From: an uncultured Pelagibacteraceae bacterium
GTDB lineage: Bacteria > Pseudomonadota > Alphaproteobacteria > Pelagibacterales > Pelagibacteraceae
Assembly: GCA_902577075.1 (NCBI GenBank)
Contig: CACGXV010000004.1
Span: 20,181-84,180 of the forward strand
Direction of reading: 5' to 3'
Length of the DNA: 64,000 bases
This document shows, piece by piece, positions 1 to 9,274 of the stretch (position 1 is the first letter of the stretch; the number at the start of each line of letters is the position of its first letter). A program made the translations under genes and the position numbers. The notes under the pieces were generated by a model, which had not been told where the DNA came from, did not search any database, and was given only the letters and a program-made list of their open reading frames with translations.

Positions 1-1924
1 AATCTTTATGTTGAAGTGGATCTGCTAAATTATACTTTTTAAGCCCACTTTGCTTGAAACCTAAAATATCTCCATAACCACGAATTTTTAAATCTTCCTC
101 AGCTATTTTGAAACCATCATTTGTATTTTTAAGTATCGTTATTCTTTTACGTGCGTTTTCACTTAAGCCTGCTTTAAATAAAAGAATACATGCAGCTTCT
201 CTTTCACCTCTTCCAACTCTACCTCTTAATTGATGTAATTGTGAAAGACCATATTTATTCGAATTTTCAATTACTATGACATTAGCATTTGGAAAATCAA
301 TTCCAACTTCAATTACAGTTGTTGAAACTAAAATATCAATCTTTTTTTCTTTAAATTTTTTTAAAACATCTTCTCTGTCTTCTTTGCACATTGATCCATG
401 AATAATATCTACATTATAATTTAAAATTCTGCTTAAATATTTATATTTTTCAATAGCTGATTGATGGTCAATTTTTTGTGATTCTTTAATAAGTGGACAT
501 ACCCAAAATATTTGATTTTTTTTAAGTATTTCTTTTTTAATAAATTTAATTACATCATCAATTTTAGTTTCATTTTTACTATAAGTTTTAATTGGTTTTC
601 TATTTTTGGGTTTTGATTTGATTAATGAAATATCCATGTCTCCGTATATTGTCATCATCATTGTTCTTGGAATTGGCGTTGCAGACATTACTAAAACATC
701 GCAATTATCACCACCTTTGTCAGACAATTTTTTTCGTTGATTAACCCCAAATTTGTGTTGTTCATCAATAATGATTAATCCAAGATTATTATAAGTTATT
801 TTATTTTGAAAAAGAGCATGCGTTCCAATTAAAATATTAATTTTTTTGCAAAGTAGATCATTTAAAATTTTTTTTCTTTGGATATATTCAGTTTTTCCAG
901 TTAGTATTTGTGGTTTACAATATTTTTTGAAATTATTTATTATATATTTATAATGTTGGTTTGCTAAAATTTCCGTTGGAGCCATTATGGCAACCTGATA
1001 ACCTGCTTTCACTGCGTTTAAAGCGGCAATAACAGAAACTATTGTTTTACCTGAACCTACATCACCTTGCAATAATCTAAACATTTTTTGTTTTGATTTC
1101 ATATCTTTGTTAATATTTTCTAATGCTTTTGTTTGATCTTTTGTTAGATTGAATTCCAAATTATTTATTATTTTAATTTGATGTTTTAAATTAAAAACTT
1201 TGTTTTTCTTTTTAATTTTTTTTATTTTGTTTCTGATATCTGAAGAAATTAAAAAATTCGCGAAAATTTCATCATATACAAGTCTTTTAAAGTATTTTGT
1301 ATCTCTAATTTTTTTTATATCTTCTTTATGAATTTTAATAATAGATTCTTTCCAAGACACATGATCAAATGACTTGGATATTTCTTTTGGATACCACTCG
1401 GTTAAATCTGGTAAATTTTGAAAAACATTGTTTATAATTTCATTATATTTTGTTAAAGTTAATCCCTCAGAAAGGCTATATTTACTATCATCTTTAATTA
1501 CATTTGTGTTATTTAAATTTTTAAGAGTTGGATTTACAAATTGAAATTTGTTTTTAAAAATAGTTGCTTTTCCGTTTATAATGACATTTTCGTTTAAAGG
1601 TAATATTTTTCTAATATATCCTTCATAACTATTAAAAAAAATACAATCTATTTTTATACCATTTTTTTCACATACAACCCTATTAGGTAGATTTCTAATA
1701 CGTGGAAAATTATATTTTATTGGTTTTACTTTTATATTGTAATTTTTTCCAATTTGTAGGTCTTCTATTTCTGTATCTTCTGCAGTTTCAATTTTTGAAA
1801 TAGGTAGATGCCACAAGAGATCAAATATAGTAAATATTTTTTTTTTGTTGAATGAACTAAGTGTTTTTTTCCCTACACCCTTAATTCTATCTATTGTTGA
1901 CAATAAATATTCAAAATCAGCCAT
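1..1924 (-). CDS. recG: ATP-dependent DNA helicase RecG (3' end beyond window)
   Basis: RecG is a superfamily 2 helicase that remodels stalled replication forks and Holliday junctions. The reading frame starts with ATG at 1924 and stays open to the left edge, so about 641 codons are visible and the extreme C-terminus is missing. The N-terminus begins MADFEYLLSTIDRIKGVGKK, a helix-hairpin-helix-like start. Further in are Walker A GDVGSGKT, the DEAD-box variant DEQHKFG, and the motif III region MSATPIPRT, all typical of RecG. It is divergent from sdhE with 26 nt between start codons, so both promoters must lie in or very near that gap. Identity is very likely; only the end is unseen. Confidence 0.95.
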   Translation of the reverse strand, partial: MADFEYLLSTIDRIKGVGKKTLSSFNKKKIFTIFDLLWHLPISKIETAEDTEIEDLQIGKNYNIKVKPIKYNFPRIRNLPNRVVCEKNGIKIDCIFFNSYEGYIRKILPLNENVIINGKATIFKNKFQFVNPTLKNLNNTNVIKDDSKYSLSEGLTLTKYNEIINNVFQNLPDLTEWYPKEISKSFDHVSWKESIIKIHKEDIKKIRDTKYFKRLVYDEIFANFLISSDIRNKIKKIKKKNKVFNLKHQIKIINNLEFNLTKDQTKALENINKDMKSKQKMFRLLQGDVGSGKTIVSVIAALNAVKAGYQVAIMAPTEILANQHYKYIINNFKKYCKPQILTGKTEYIQRKKILNDLLCKKINILIGTHALFQNKITYNNLGLIIIDEQHKFGVNQRKKLSDKGGDNCDVLVMSATPIPRTMMMTIYGDMDISLIKSKPKNRKPIKTYSKNETKIDDVIKFIKKEILKKNQIFWVCPLIKESQKIDHQSAIEKYKYLSRILNYNVDIIHGSMCKEDREDVLKKFKEKKIDILVSTTVIEVGIDFPNANVIVIENSNKYGLSQLHQLRGRVGRGEREAACILLFKAGLSENARKRITILKNTNDGFKIAEEDLKIRGYGDILGFKQSGLKKYNLADPLQHKD

Positions 1925-1950
1925 TAAATATATATATATGTTTATAAGAA

Positions 1951-2196
1951 ATGAATTCAAACAAACAAAATTTAATTAATAAGATCCTTTATAGATCACA
2001 ATATAGAGGTACTAAAGAAATGGATATTTTTGTTAGTCGTTTCGTTAAATCCATTATTGATTCTTTATCTTTTGATGATTTGAAAGATTTGGATTTGCTG
2101 ATCAATATGAATGATGAAGATATTTTAAAAATTTCAAAAAATGAGTTAAGTTTTAAAAACAACAAAATTTTTAAACTTTTAATTGATTTTAAATAA
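1951..2196 (+). CDS. sdhE: Succinate dehydrogenase flavinylation factor SdhE family
   Basis: An 81-residue protein of the SdhE/Sdh5 (DUF339, YgfY) family, which promotes covalent FAD attachment to the flavoprotein subunit of succinate dehydrogenase. The family signature is visible near residues 15-25 as RSQYRGTKEMD, containing the RGxxE motif that is required for flavinylation in characterised members. Length fits the family (80-100 aa). It is divergent from recG and followed at once by a tRNA-Ser on the other strand. No sdh operon is in the window. The recG-sdhE neighbourhood is common in alphaproteobacteria (from memory). Confidence 0.9.
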   Translation: MNSNKQNLINKILYRSQYRGTKEMDIFVSRFVKSIIDSLSFDDLKDLDLLINMNDEDILKISKNELSFKNNKIFKLLIDFK

Positions 2197-2197
2197 G

Positions 2198-2287
2198 TGG
2201 CGGAGAGACTGGGATTCGAACCCAGGAAAGAGTTGCCCCTTTGTCGGTTTTCAAGACCGATGCTTTCAACCGCTCAGCCATCTCTCC
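2198..2287 (-). tRNA. tRNA-Ser (anticodon UGA)
   Basis: Read on the - strand, the sequence folds as a class II tRNA with long variable arm. The acceptor stem GGAGAGA pairs with TCTCTCC, the discriminator is G, and CCA is encoded (2198-2200). The anticodon stem TCGGT/ACCGA encloses loop CTTGAAA, giving anticodon TGA for UCN serine codons. The T-loop GTTCGAATC is canonical. It lies convergent to sdhE, one base after its stop codon. Confidence 0.97.
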
Positions 2288-2371
2288 GTGAGCAAGGTTT
2301 TATTATTATTAATATATATTTCAACAATAAAATGTCTTAAGTAGTAAGTCAAAATATTCAAATAATTATAA

Positions 2372-3253
2372 ATGGACAAAAAAAATTTTAATAAAGGAGT
2401 TTTGTTAACATCCTTAGGTTCATTTTGGTGGGGTTTTTTTGGTGTAATATATTTTAAATATATATCATTTGCAGGTCATATTGAGGTTTTAATTCATAGA
2501 AGTGTCTGGACTACTTTAGTTTTACTAATCACTATTTCATTATATTCAAAATGGGATATTTTTAAAAAAATATTTATCGATAAAAAAAAATTATTTATTC
2601 TTTTTATTTCTGGATTTTTAATTTTTGTAAATTGGGGTGTTTGGATTTATGCAGTTAGCAAAGATAAAATAATTGATGCTAGTTTTGGTTATTTTATAAT
2701 GCCGATTATAAGCGTTTTTTTAGGAAATTTCTTTTTTAAAGAACGAATTACAAAAAAAGGGAAAATTGCTATTCTATTAGTAATTATTTCTGTAGGGTAT
2801 CTGTTAATAACTGATTTTACATCAATTCCGTGGGTAGGATTAATTGTTGCATTGAGTTGGAGTTTTTATAATTTATTTAGAAAAAAAATTAATGTTGAAA
2901 CAGATGTAGGACTATTTATAGAAAGTCTTTATATACTTCCATTTGTATTAATTGCATTTTATTTTATAACTATAAATGGTTATAATGACTTTAGCTTATC
3001 TAAACCATCACTAATGCCATTACTTATGTTGGCGGGGCCAATGACAGTGATTCCTCTTTTTTTATATGTAAGAGGTGTTGAGTTAGCAGGTTTAGGACCT
3101 GCTGGAATGATATTTTATATCACTCCTACTTTTCAATTTTTACTTGGTTTTTTTATTTATAATGAGGATTTTAATATAAATCAGTTAGTCAGTTTTATTT
3201 TAATATGGATTGCTGTATTTATATATTTGAAGGATATTTATGAAAAAAATTAA
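2372..3253 (+). CDS. rarD: RarD-type EamA/DMT superfamily permease
   Basis: A 293-residue integral membrane protein with about ten hydrophobic segments, in the drug/metabolite transporter superfamily. The N-terminus (GVLLTSLGSFWWGFFGVIY, then IEVLIHRSVWTTL) and the later PLFLYVRGVELAGLGPAGM stretch are characteristic of the RarD subfamily rather than generic EamA proteins. The substrate of RarD proteins is not well established, despite the historical chloramphenicol-sensitivity name. The first gene of a + strand run; its 3' end overlaps the next gene by 14 nt, which suggests cotranscription. Confidence 0.85.
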   Translation: MDKKNFNKGVLLTSLGSFWWGFFGVIYFKYISFAGHIEVLIHRSVWTTLVLLITISLYSKWDIFKKIFIDKKKLFILFISGFLIFVNWGVWIYAVSKDKIIDASFGYFIMPIISVFLGNFFFKERITKKGKIAILLVIISVGYLLITDFTSIPWVGLIVALSWSFYNLFRKKINVETDVGLFIESLYILPFVLIAFYFITINGYNDFSLSKPSLMPLLMLAGPMTVIPLFLYVRGVELAGLGPAGMIFYITPTFQFLLGFFIYNEDFNINQLVSFILIWIAVFIYLKDIYEKN

Positions 3254-4238
3254 TGTTTATATTTTTTTTCTGTTTTTTGTAATTAACTTTAATGTTTACG
3301 CTAATGATATTGAATTTAATGATTGGAAGAAGAAATTTAAAATATTAGCTTTAGAAAATGGTGTTTCATTAAAAACAATAGAAAACACAATCAATAATTC
3401 TATTTTTTTAAAAGATGTAATTAAATATGACAGATATCAACCTGAATTTTACGAAGACACAAAAACTTATATCTCTAAGCGAACAGGCAATAAGAAAATA
3501 ATTTCAGGCTCTAAGCTATATAATGCGAATAGTAAAATAATTGATGATATTTCTAATGAATTTTCTGTTGATAGGAATTTATTATTATCATTGATGGGGA
3601 TTGAAACAAACTTTGGTAATTACTTGGGTAAAATGGATATAATTTCCTCACTTGCTACTTTAAGTTTTGATAAGAGAAGAAGTGAATTTTTTACATCAGA
3701 ATTAATTACTCTTTTAATATTATTTGATAAGGGGGTAATTAATCAAAATAACTATTTAGGATCTTGGGCTGGAGCTTATGGTAACTTTCAATTCATGCCA
3801 TCAACAATTAAAAATTATGCAATAGATTATGATAATGACAAGTCGATTAACTTAAAAAATATTAAAGATTCTTTTGCATCAGCAGCAAATTATTTAAATC
3901 AACTAGGATGGGATAATAATTCTCCATGTTTTTATAAAGTTGAGCTTATTAAAGAAACCCCACATAATTACTTAAATACATCTGCAAAAAATATAAAACA
4001 TAAAAAGGATATTTCTTATTTGAAAAAATATATAAAAAATAGTGAGTTTCTAAACAAACACTACAATTTAAAAGCAGCTATTGTTACCCCAGACTTTGAT
4101 ATTATTCCTGATGCAAAAATACTACAACCAGCATATATTGTTTTTGACAATTATGAATTAATATTAAAGTGGAACAGATCTTTAAGATTTGCCTTAGCTG
4201 TTTGCACATTAAAAAATAAGTTTAAAAATGCAATTTAA
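3240..4238 (+). CDS. MltB-family lytic murein transglycosylase
   Basis: A 332-residue exported protein of the MltB (SLT_2) family, which cleaves the glycan strand of peptidoglycan between MurNAc and GlcNAc with 1,6-anhydro product formation. The N-terminal signal peptide is MKKINVYIFFLFFVINFNVYA with a likely cut after VYA. The catalytic Glu is about residue 122 in SLMGIETNFG, followed by the family landmark AGAYGNFQFMPSTI (about 175-190) and the ANYLNQLGW block. There is no lipobox, so it is probably periplasmic rather than lipid-anchored. The start overlaps rarD and the end overlaps the SPOR gene. Together with dacA this makes a cell wall remodelling cluster. Confidence 0.92.
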   Translation: MKKINVYIFFLFFVINFNVYANDIEFNDWKKKFKILALENGVSLKTIENTINNSIFLKDVIKYDRYQPEFYEDTKTYISKRTGNKKIISGSKLYNANSKIIDDISNEFSVDRNLLLSLMGIETNFGNYLGKMDIISSLATLSFDKRRSEFFTSELITLLILFDKGVINQNNYLGSWAGAYGNFQFMPSTIKNYAIDYDNDKSINLKNIKDSFASAANYLNQLGWDNNSPCFYKVELIKETPHNYLNTSAKNIKHKKDISYLKKYIKNSEFLNKHYNLKAAIVTPDFDIIPDAKILQPAYIVFDNYELILKWNRSLRFALAVCTLKNKFKNAI

Positions 4239-5055
4239 GTATTTATTTTATTTAGTATTTATCTCTCTTTTTGCTTGTGAGCATCATTCTTCAAATATAA
4301 ATATTAAAAATAAACCTGAAAATAGCAATCAAGAAACTAAGATCTATAAATCTAAAGATGTCAAAAAAAAATTGGATAAAGACAAAATTGTAAATATTGT
4401 TTATTCTAATAAAGGTTTTGCCCTAATCTATGATGAAAATAAAAACCTATTTCTTGATAATAAATTAGATAATTCCTCAGTAAAAATTTTAAGCCCAAAT
4501 TTACCAAACGACACTCCAGTAAGAATAACAAATATATTAAATGGAAAATCATTACTTACAGTTGTTGAGAACAAAATTAAATTACCAGTATTTTATAATT
4601 CAGTAATTACAGACAGGATTGTAAATGATTTGTCAATAAATCCAAAAGAACCTTATGTTTATATTGAAACAATTAACTCAAATAATTTATACGTTGCAAA
4701 TGATGTTAAAACATTTGATGAGGAAAAAGTTGTTGCAAACAAAGCACCAGTAGATGATGTTATGGTTCAAAGCATAAGTTTAGAAACTGATATCAAAGAG
4801 ACCCAAACTAAAAATACAGTTACTAATTTTAATTACATAATTAAATTTGCTGATTTTTATTTTGAGGACTCAGCAATTATGTTAAAAAATAGGTTATTTG
4901 AAGAACATAATATCAACGATATTTTAATCAAAAAGATGTCACAAAACCGTTATAGAGTTTATAAAGGACCTTATAATGATTTTGAAAAATTAAAGAAAGG
5001 ATTTCTAAATATTGAGAAAATAAATTTTGATAGTATAGAAATAATAAAATTATGA
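4228..5055 (+). CDS. RlpA-like lipoprotein with SPOR domain, barrel degenerate
   Basis: A 275-residue predicted lipoprotein: signal segment MQFKYLFYLVFISLFAC ends in a lipobox (LFAC, Cys17). A middle region around 60-150 can be aligned with the double-psi beta-barrel of RlpA: NKGFALIYDE sits where GxASWYG is expected, and LPNDTPVRITNILNGKS matches the LPLGTxVRVTNLxNGKS block. The next RlpA block, xVNDRGPF with its catalytic Asp, is replaced by VVENKIKLPVF, and the upstream active-site Glu/His region is not recognisable. The last 75 residues (YIIKFADFYFEDSAIMLKNRL onward) form a SPOR domain, which binds denuded glycan at division sites. Probably a non-catalytic septal peptidoglycan-binding protein; this is inference. 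It overlaps both neighbours. Confidence 0.72.
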   Translation: MQFKYLFYLVFISLFACEHHSSNINIKNKPENSNQETKIYKSKDVKKKLDKDKIVNIVYSNKGFALIYDENKNLFLDNKLDNSSVKILSPNLPNDTPVRITNILNGKSLLTVVENKIKLPVFYNSVITDRIVNDLSINPKEPYVYIETINSNNLYVANDVKTFDEEKVVANKAPVDDVMVQSISLETDIKETQTKNTVTNFNYIIKFADFYFEDSAIMLKNRLFEEHNINDILIKKMSQNRYRVYKGPYNDFEKLKKGFLNIEKINFDSIEIIKL

Positions 5056-6209
5056 AGTTAAAAAATTTAATATTTATTATGATGTTTTTTTTGTCATTTT
5101 TCATAAAACCTGCCTTAGCTGTTTTTGAGGTCAATGCTAGAACTGCGATTGTGCAAGATTATTTGTCTGGAGAAATTTTATATGAAAAAGATCCTGATCG
5201 TCAAATATTTCCAGCATCTATGACAAAAATAATGACAACTATTATTGCATTCGACCTACTTAAAAGTGGCGAATTATCTTTAGAAGATAAATTTTTGGTA
5301 TCTGAAAATGCATGGCGATTATCTCAAGCTGGTTATTCTTCAATGTTTATAATGGTAGGTGACCAAATTACAGTCGAAAACTTGTTAAGAGGTATTATTG
5401 TTTCATCAGGCAATGATGCTTGTATAGCACTTGCTGAAGGTATTGCTGGTACAGAGGAAGAATTTGCAATTATGATGACTGAAAAAGCTAAAGAAATTGG
5501 CATGGATAATACAAATTTTTCTAACTCTTCAGGTATTAACGCTCCAGATAATTTATCAACTGTGAGAGACATATTAATTATGTCTAACTATTTAATAAAA
5601 AATTACCCTAATTATTATGATTATTATAAGGAAACTGAATTTACATGGGATAGAACAGGTGGAGACCCAATCAAACAAGGTAATAGGAATCCACTTCTTT
5701 ATAAAAATATAGGTGTAGACGGAATAAAAACTGGATATCTTGCCTATGAAAAATACTCTTTGGCATCAACTATTAAAAGAAATGAAAGAAGAATAATAGC
5801 CGTAGGAAGCGGTTTTAAATCGAAAAATTCGAGATCAAAAGAGTCACTTAAATTGCTGACGTATGGACTAACTAATTTTGACACTATTAATATTGCTAAA
5901 AAAGATGAAATATTTGATCAGTTAGAAGTTTGGCAAGGGAAGAAAAAAACAGTTAAGTCTTATATAAGTGAAGACGTATATAAGACAATTCCAAAAGCAA
6001 AAAAAAAATATTTAAAAGTTTCTGTTGAATATCAAGGTCCACTAAAAGCTCCAATATTAAAAAATGAAATAATAGGTAAAGTTAAAATTTCCTATAAAGA
6101 TAAACAAATAGGAGAATACGATTTATTAGCATTAGAAGATGTAAAAAAACAAAATATCTTTTCTAGGTTTATTTCCTCAATAAATTTCCTTATCTGGGGT
6201 GATGTCTAA
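5052..6209 (+). CDS. dacA: D-alanyl-D-alanine carboxypeptidase (PBP5/6 type)
   Basis: A 385-residue penicillin-binding protein that trims the terminal D-Ala from peptidoglycan stem peptides in the periplasm. A signal peptide (MKLKNLIFIMMFFLSFFIKPALA) is followed by the serine peptidase S11 domain with all three active-site motifs: SMTK at 56-59, SGN at 119-121 and KTG at 226-228. The C-terminal third is the beta-rich PBP5-C domain, ending in a short hydrophobic/aromatic tail (SRFISSINFLIWGDV) that may be an amphipathic membrane anchor as in PBP5. ATGA overlap with the SPOR gene and 8-11 nt overlap with tmk indicate one operon. Confidence 0.95.
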   Translation: MKLKNLIFIMMFFLSFFIKPALAVFEVNARTAIVQDYLSGEILYEKDPDRQIFPASMTKIMTTIIAFDLLKSGELSLEDKFLVSENAWRLSQAGYSSMFIMVGDQITVENLLRGIIVSSGNDACIALAEGIAGTEEEFAIMMTEKAKEIGMDNTNFSNSSGINAPDNLSTVRDILIMSNYLIKNYPNYYDYYKETEFTWDRTGGDPIKQGNRNPLLYKNIGVDGIKTGYLAYEKYSLASTIKRNERRIIAVGSGFKSKNSRSKESLKLLTYGLTNFDTINIAKKDEIFDQLEVWQGKKKTVKSYISEDVYKTIPKAKKKYLKVSVEYQGPLKAPILKNEIIGKVKISYKDKQIGEYDLLALEDVKKQNIFSRFISSINFLIWGDV

Positions 6210-6822
6210 AAATCTTGTAATAGTTTTTGAAGGTATAGAGACATCTGGCAAATCTACTAGTTTAAAAAATGCTATTAAATATTTAAAAAAAAACAAAATT
6301 AAATACATTACTTTTCGGGAACCAGGTGGCACTAAATTTTCTGAAAAATTAAGATCATTAATGTTAAATAAAAAATCAAACTTAAATATCAAAACTGATT
6401 TATTTCTGCTTATGGCTTCTAGATCAGAAAATATAGATAAAATTTTAAAAAAAAATTTTAAAAATAAAGTTGTACTAATTGATCGGTTTGTAGACTCCAC
6501 ATTAGCGTATCAGCACTATGGCATGGGATTAGATAAAGATTTAATTTTAAAAATGAATAATTTTTTATTAGGCAATTTAAAACCAAAATTCACTTTTTTA
6601 AGTGTTGTAAACAAAAAGAATATGCTAAAGAGACTAACATCTAGAAAAAATAACAACAAATATGACACTTTTAAATTCAATTTTTATAATAAAGTTCAAA
6701 AAGGATTTTTAAAAATAGCAAATAAAAACAAATCAAAATACTTAATATTAGATAGTAACAAAGACAATTTAAAAATTATTGAAAATAAAATAATTAATGT
6801 ATTAAAGAAAATTTTAAAATAA
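6202..6822 (+). CDS. tmk: Thymidylate kinase
   Basis: A protein of about 206 residues that phosphorylates dTMP to dTDP. The P-loop is FEGIETSGKST near the N-terminus, a variant of the usual FEGxDGSGKST. The DRF motif appears as VLIDRFVDSTLAYQHYG (about residues 90-107), where Arg and the following Ser/Tyr contact the nucleotide. A GTG at 6199 is directly in front of the ATG at 6202; either could be used and they differ by one residue. It overlaps the end of dacA and is followed without any gap by holB, the common alphaproteobacterial order. Confidence 0.94.
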   Translation: MSKNLVIVFEGIETSGKSTSLKNAIKYLKKNKIKYITFREPGGTKFSEKLRSLMLNKKSNLNIKTDLFLLMASRSENIDKILKKNFKNKVVLIDRFVDSTLAYQHYGMGLDKDLILKMNNFLLGNLKPKFTFLSVVNKKNMLKRLTSRKNNNKYDTFKFNFYNKVQKGFLKIANKNKSKYLILDSNKDNLKIIENKIINVLKKILK

Positions 6823-7743
6823 ATGAGTGAAACAAGTAAACTTATTGGTCATATAACTCTATTTAGAAATTTAATATATCTTGATCAAATACAAAAATTC
6901 CCAAATAAGATTTTAATAAATGGTCCCAAAGGTATAGGTAAAAAAATTTTAATAAATCACTTTTTAAATTATTTTTATTCAAAAAAATATGACAATTCTT
7001 ATGATTTAAAAAAAAATGAATTTAAATTAAACAATAATCTATCAAAGCTTATATCTACCAATACACATCCCAATATTTTCAAAATAAAAAAAAAGGTGGA
7101 TAAAAAAATAATTGATGTTGACCAAATTAGAGAGATGATTCAACTTACTAATCAAACTTCTTTTAATAGTGATAGAAGATTTATAATAATTGAAGATATA
7201 AACTCATTGGGTATAAACTCAGCTAACGCTCTTCTAAAGTCTTTAGAAGAACCTAAAAATAATACATATTATATTTTAATCAATAACTCTGAATTTAAAG
7301 TTTTAGAAACAATTAAATCAAGATGTTTAGAATTTAAATCAAATTTGGTTAATTCAGAAGTGATAGAAATTGTGAATCATTATTTTAATAGAAATATATA
7401 TAACGATATTAACTTAGACTTTATTAACAATTATAATTCTCCATCATTTTTAATATCATTGGTAAATTTTCTAGAAACTAAGGATTTATCTATAAAAGAG
7501 TGTAATATTGAAGATTTACTGACCTATATAATCAAAAATAAATTGTATACATCTGATGAATTTATTAAAGAATACTTGAATTTATTTATTGAACTTTTTT
7601 TCTACAAAAATATAAATAATTCCAAGAATATTTCATTCAAGATCAAAAAGTATTTTTATCTAAAATTTTCTTTTGTTAAAAAATATAATTTAGATTTTGA
7701 ATCATATTTTTTAGAATTTAATGATAAATTATTAAGTGAATAA
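6823..7743 (+). CDS. holB: DNA polymerase III delta' subunit
   Basis: A 306-residue AAA+ clamp-loader subunit. The N-terminus carries the P-loop-like sequence GPKGIGKK followed by the sensor and box motifs: DVDQIREMIQLTNQTSF and IIEDINSLGINSANALLKSLEEP (about 100-140), then SRCLEFKS, all standard for HolB/DnaX-type proteins. The Zn-binding cysteines of E. coli delta' are absent, which is frequent in alphaproteobacteria. The C-terminal third is poorly conserved. It starts one base after the tmk stop and overlaps the metG start by 8 nt, so the tmk-holB-metG-tatD-MBL order looks like a single transcript. Confidence 0.9.
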   Translation: MSETSKLIGHITLFRNLIYLDQIQKFPNKILINGPKGIGKKILINHFLNYFYSKKYDNSYDLKKNEFKLNNNLSKLISTNTHPNIFKIKKKVDKKIIDVDQIREMIQLTNQTSFNSDRRFIIIEDINSLGINSANALLKSLEEPKNNTYYILINNSEFKVLETIKSRCLEFKSNLVNSEVIEIVNHYFNRNIYNDINLDFINNYNSPSFLISLVNFLETKDLSIKECNIEDLLTYIIKNKLYTSDEFIKEYLNLFIELFFYKNINNSKNISFKIKKYFYLKFSFVKKYNLDFESYFLEFNDKLLSE

Positions 7744-9274
7744 AAATTACTACATTACAACACCAATATATTATCCGTCTGCTAGGCCGCACATGGGTCA
7801 TGCATATTCAAGTATTATCGCAGATTTTTTTGCAAGATTAAAAAGAATACAAGGTTTTAATGTTTATTTTTTAACTGGAACAGATGAGCATGGACAGAAA
7901 ATACAACGAGCGGCTGAAGAAAAAAAAATGGATCCATTGTTATTCTGTGATGAAATAAGTAAAACTTTTAGAGATTTATCTATCACATTAAACCTGTCAA
8001 ATAACGATTTTATAAGAACTACAGAATCTAGACATGCTAAATCTGTTGTAAATCTTTGGAATATTTTAGAAAAAAAGGGTGAAATCTACCTATCAAAGTA
8101 CTCAGGCTGGTATTCTGTCTCAGATGAAGCGTTTTACACAGAAAATGAAATTGAAGATTTGGATGGTGAAAAAAAAGCAATCACTTCAGGATCTAAGGTA
8201 GAGTGGGTGGAGGAAGAGTCTTATTTTTTTAGATTATCTAGTTGGCAAAATAAATTACTTGAATTTTATGATAAGAATCCAGACTTTATTCTACCTGAGA
8301 CAAGAAAAAATGAAGTTGTTAGTTTTGTTAAATCAGGATTAAAAGATTTATCTGTAAGTAGAAAGTCTTTCAATTGGGGAATAAAAGTTCCTTCTAATAA
8401 TGACCATGTTATTTATGTTTGGTTGGATGCTTTGACAAATTATCTTAGTGCATTAAATTATCCAAATGAAAGTGATAATTTGTATAAATCTTTTTGGCCT
8501 GCAGATCTCCATTTAATAGGGAAAGATATATTAAGATTCCATGCAATTTACTGGCCAGCTTTTTTGTTAGCTGCTGATATAAATCCACCAAAAAGAGTAT
8601 TTGGTCACGGATGGATACTATCTGGTGATGAAAAAATGTCAAAATCTAAAGGTAATATTTTAGACCCTCTTGAAATTATAGATACTTATGGTCTAGATCC
8701 TTTAAGATATTATTTAATTAAAGAAGTTTCTTTCGGAAACGATGGGAATATTTCACAAGAAAAATTAGAGTCTTGTATAAATAGTGATCTAGCTAACAAT
8801 TATGGAAATCTGTGCCAAAGAGTTTTGGCTTTTTGTGATAAAAATTCTAATTTTGAAGTTCCTGAAAGTAATATCTTTAATGAAGACGATAAATTGATCT
8901 TAGATCAATACTCTAAACATTATGAAAGTTTAATAAAATATTCTGATAATCAGGATATAAATTTATATATAAATTTTATTGTTGAACAGTTATTTGCAGC
9001 AAATAAATATTTTAATGATCAGGAACCTTGGAAAAAAAAGAATGATAAATTAAGGATGAATACTATTATTTATGTTGCATTGGAGCTCATAAGAAAAGTC
9101 ACTATATTGCTATATCCAATAATTCCAAGCTCTTCTCTAAAAGTTTTAGAAGTATTTGGTATAAAGGAAGATAAAATTGATTTTGAGACAATTAGGAATA
9201 ATAATTATTTAAGTAAGGGTCTTAAATTAAGTAAATTAGATATATTATTCAGAAAGATAGAAAAAAATGATTGA
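7736..9274 (+). CDS. metG: Methionyl-tRNA synthetase
   Basis: A 512-residue class I aminoacyl-tRNA synthetase that charges tRNA-Met. The HIGH-box equivalent is PHMGHAYSS near residue 18, and the KMSKS loop is EKMSKSKGN (about 300). The connective peptide lacks the four zinc-binding cysteines of the E. coli type, so this is the zinc-free short form. There is no C-terminal tRNA-binding (EMAP-like) extension. The start codon is GTG at 7736, inside the end of holB; it gives the conserved N-terminus MNKNYYITTPIYYPSARPHM, and no ATG lies nearby. Confidence 0.96.
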   Translation: MNKNYYITTPIYYPSARPHMGHAYSSIIADFFARLKRIQGFNVYFLTGTDEHGQKIQRAAEEKKMDPLLFCDEISKTFRDLSITLNLSNNDFIRTTESRHAKSVVNLWNILEKKGEIYLSKYSGWYSVSDEAFYTENEIEDLDGEKKAITSGSKVEWVEEESYFFRLSSWQNKLLEFYDKNPDFILPETRKNEVVSFVKSGLKDLSVSRKSFNWGIKVPSNNDHVIYVWLDALTNYLSALNYPNESDNLYKSFWPADLHLIGKDILRFHAIYWPAFLLAADINPPKRVFGHGWILSGDEKMSKSKGNILDPLEIIDTYGLDPLRYYLIKEVSFGNDGNISQEKLESCINSDLANNYGNLCQRVLAFCDKNSNFEVPESNIFNEDDKLILDQYSKHYESLIKYSDNQDINLYINFIVEQLFAANKYFNDQEPWKKKNDKLRMNTIIYVALELIRKVTILLYPIIPSSSLKVLEVFGIKEDKIDFETIRNNNYLSKGLKLSKLDILFRKIEKND

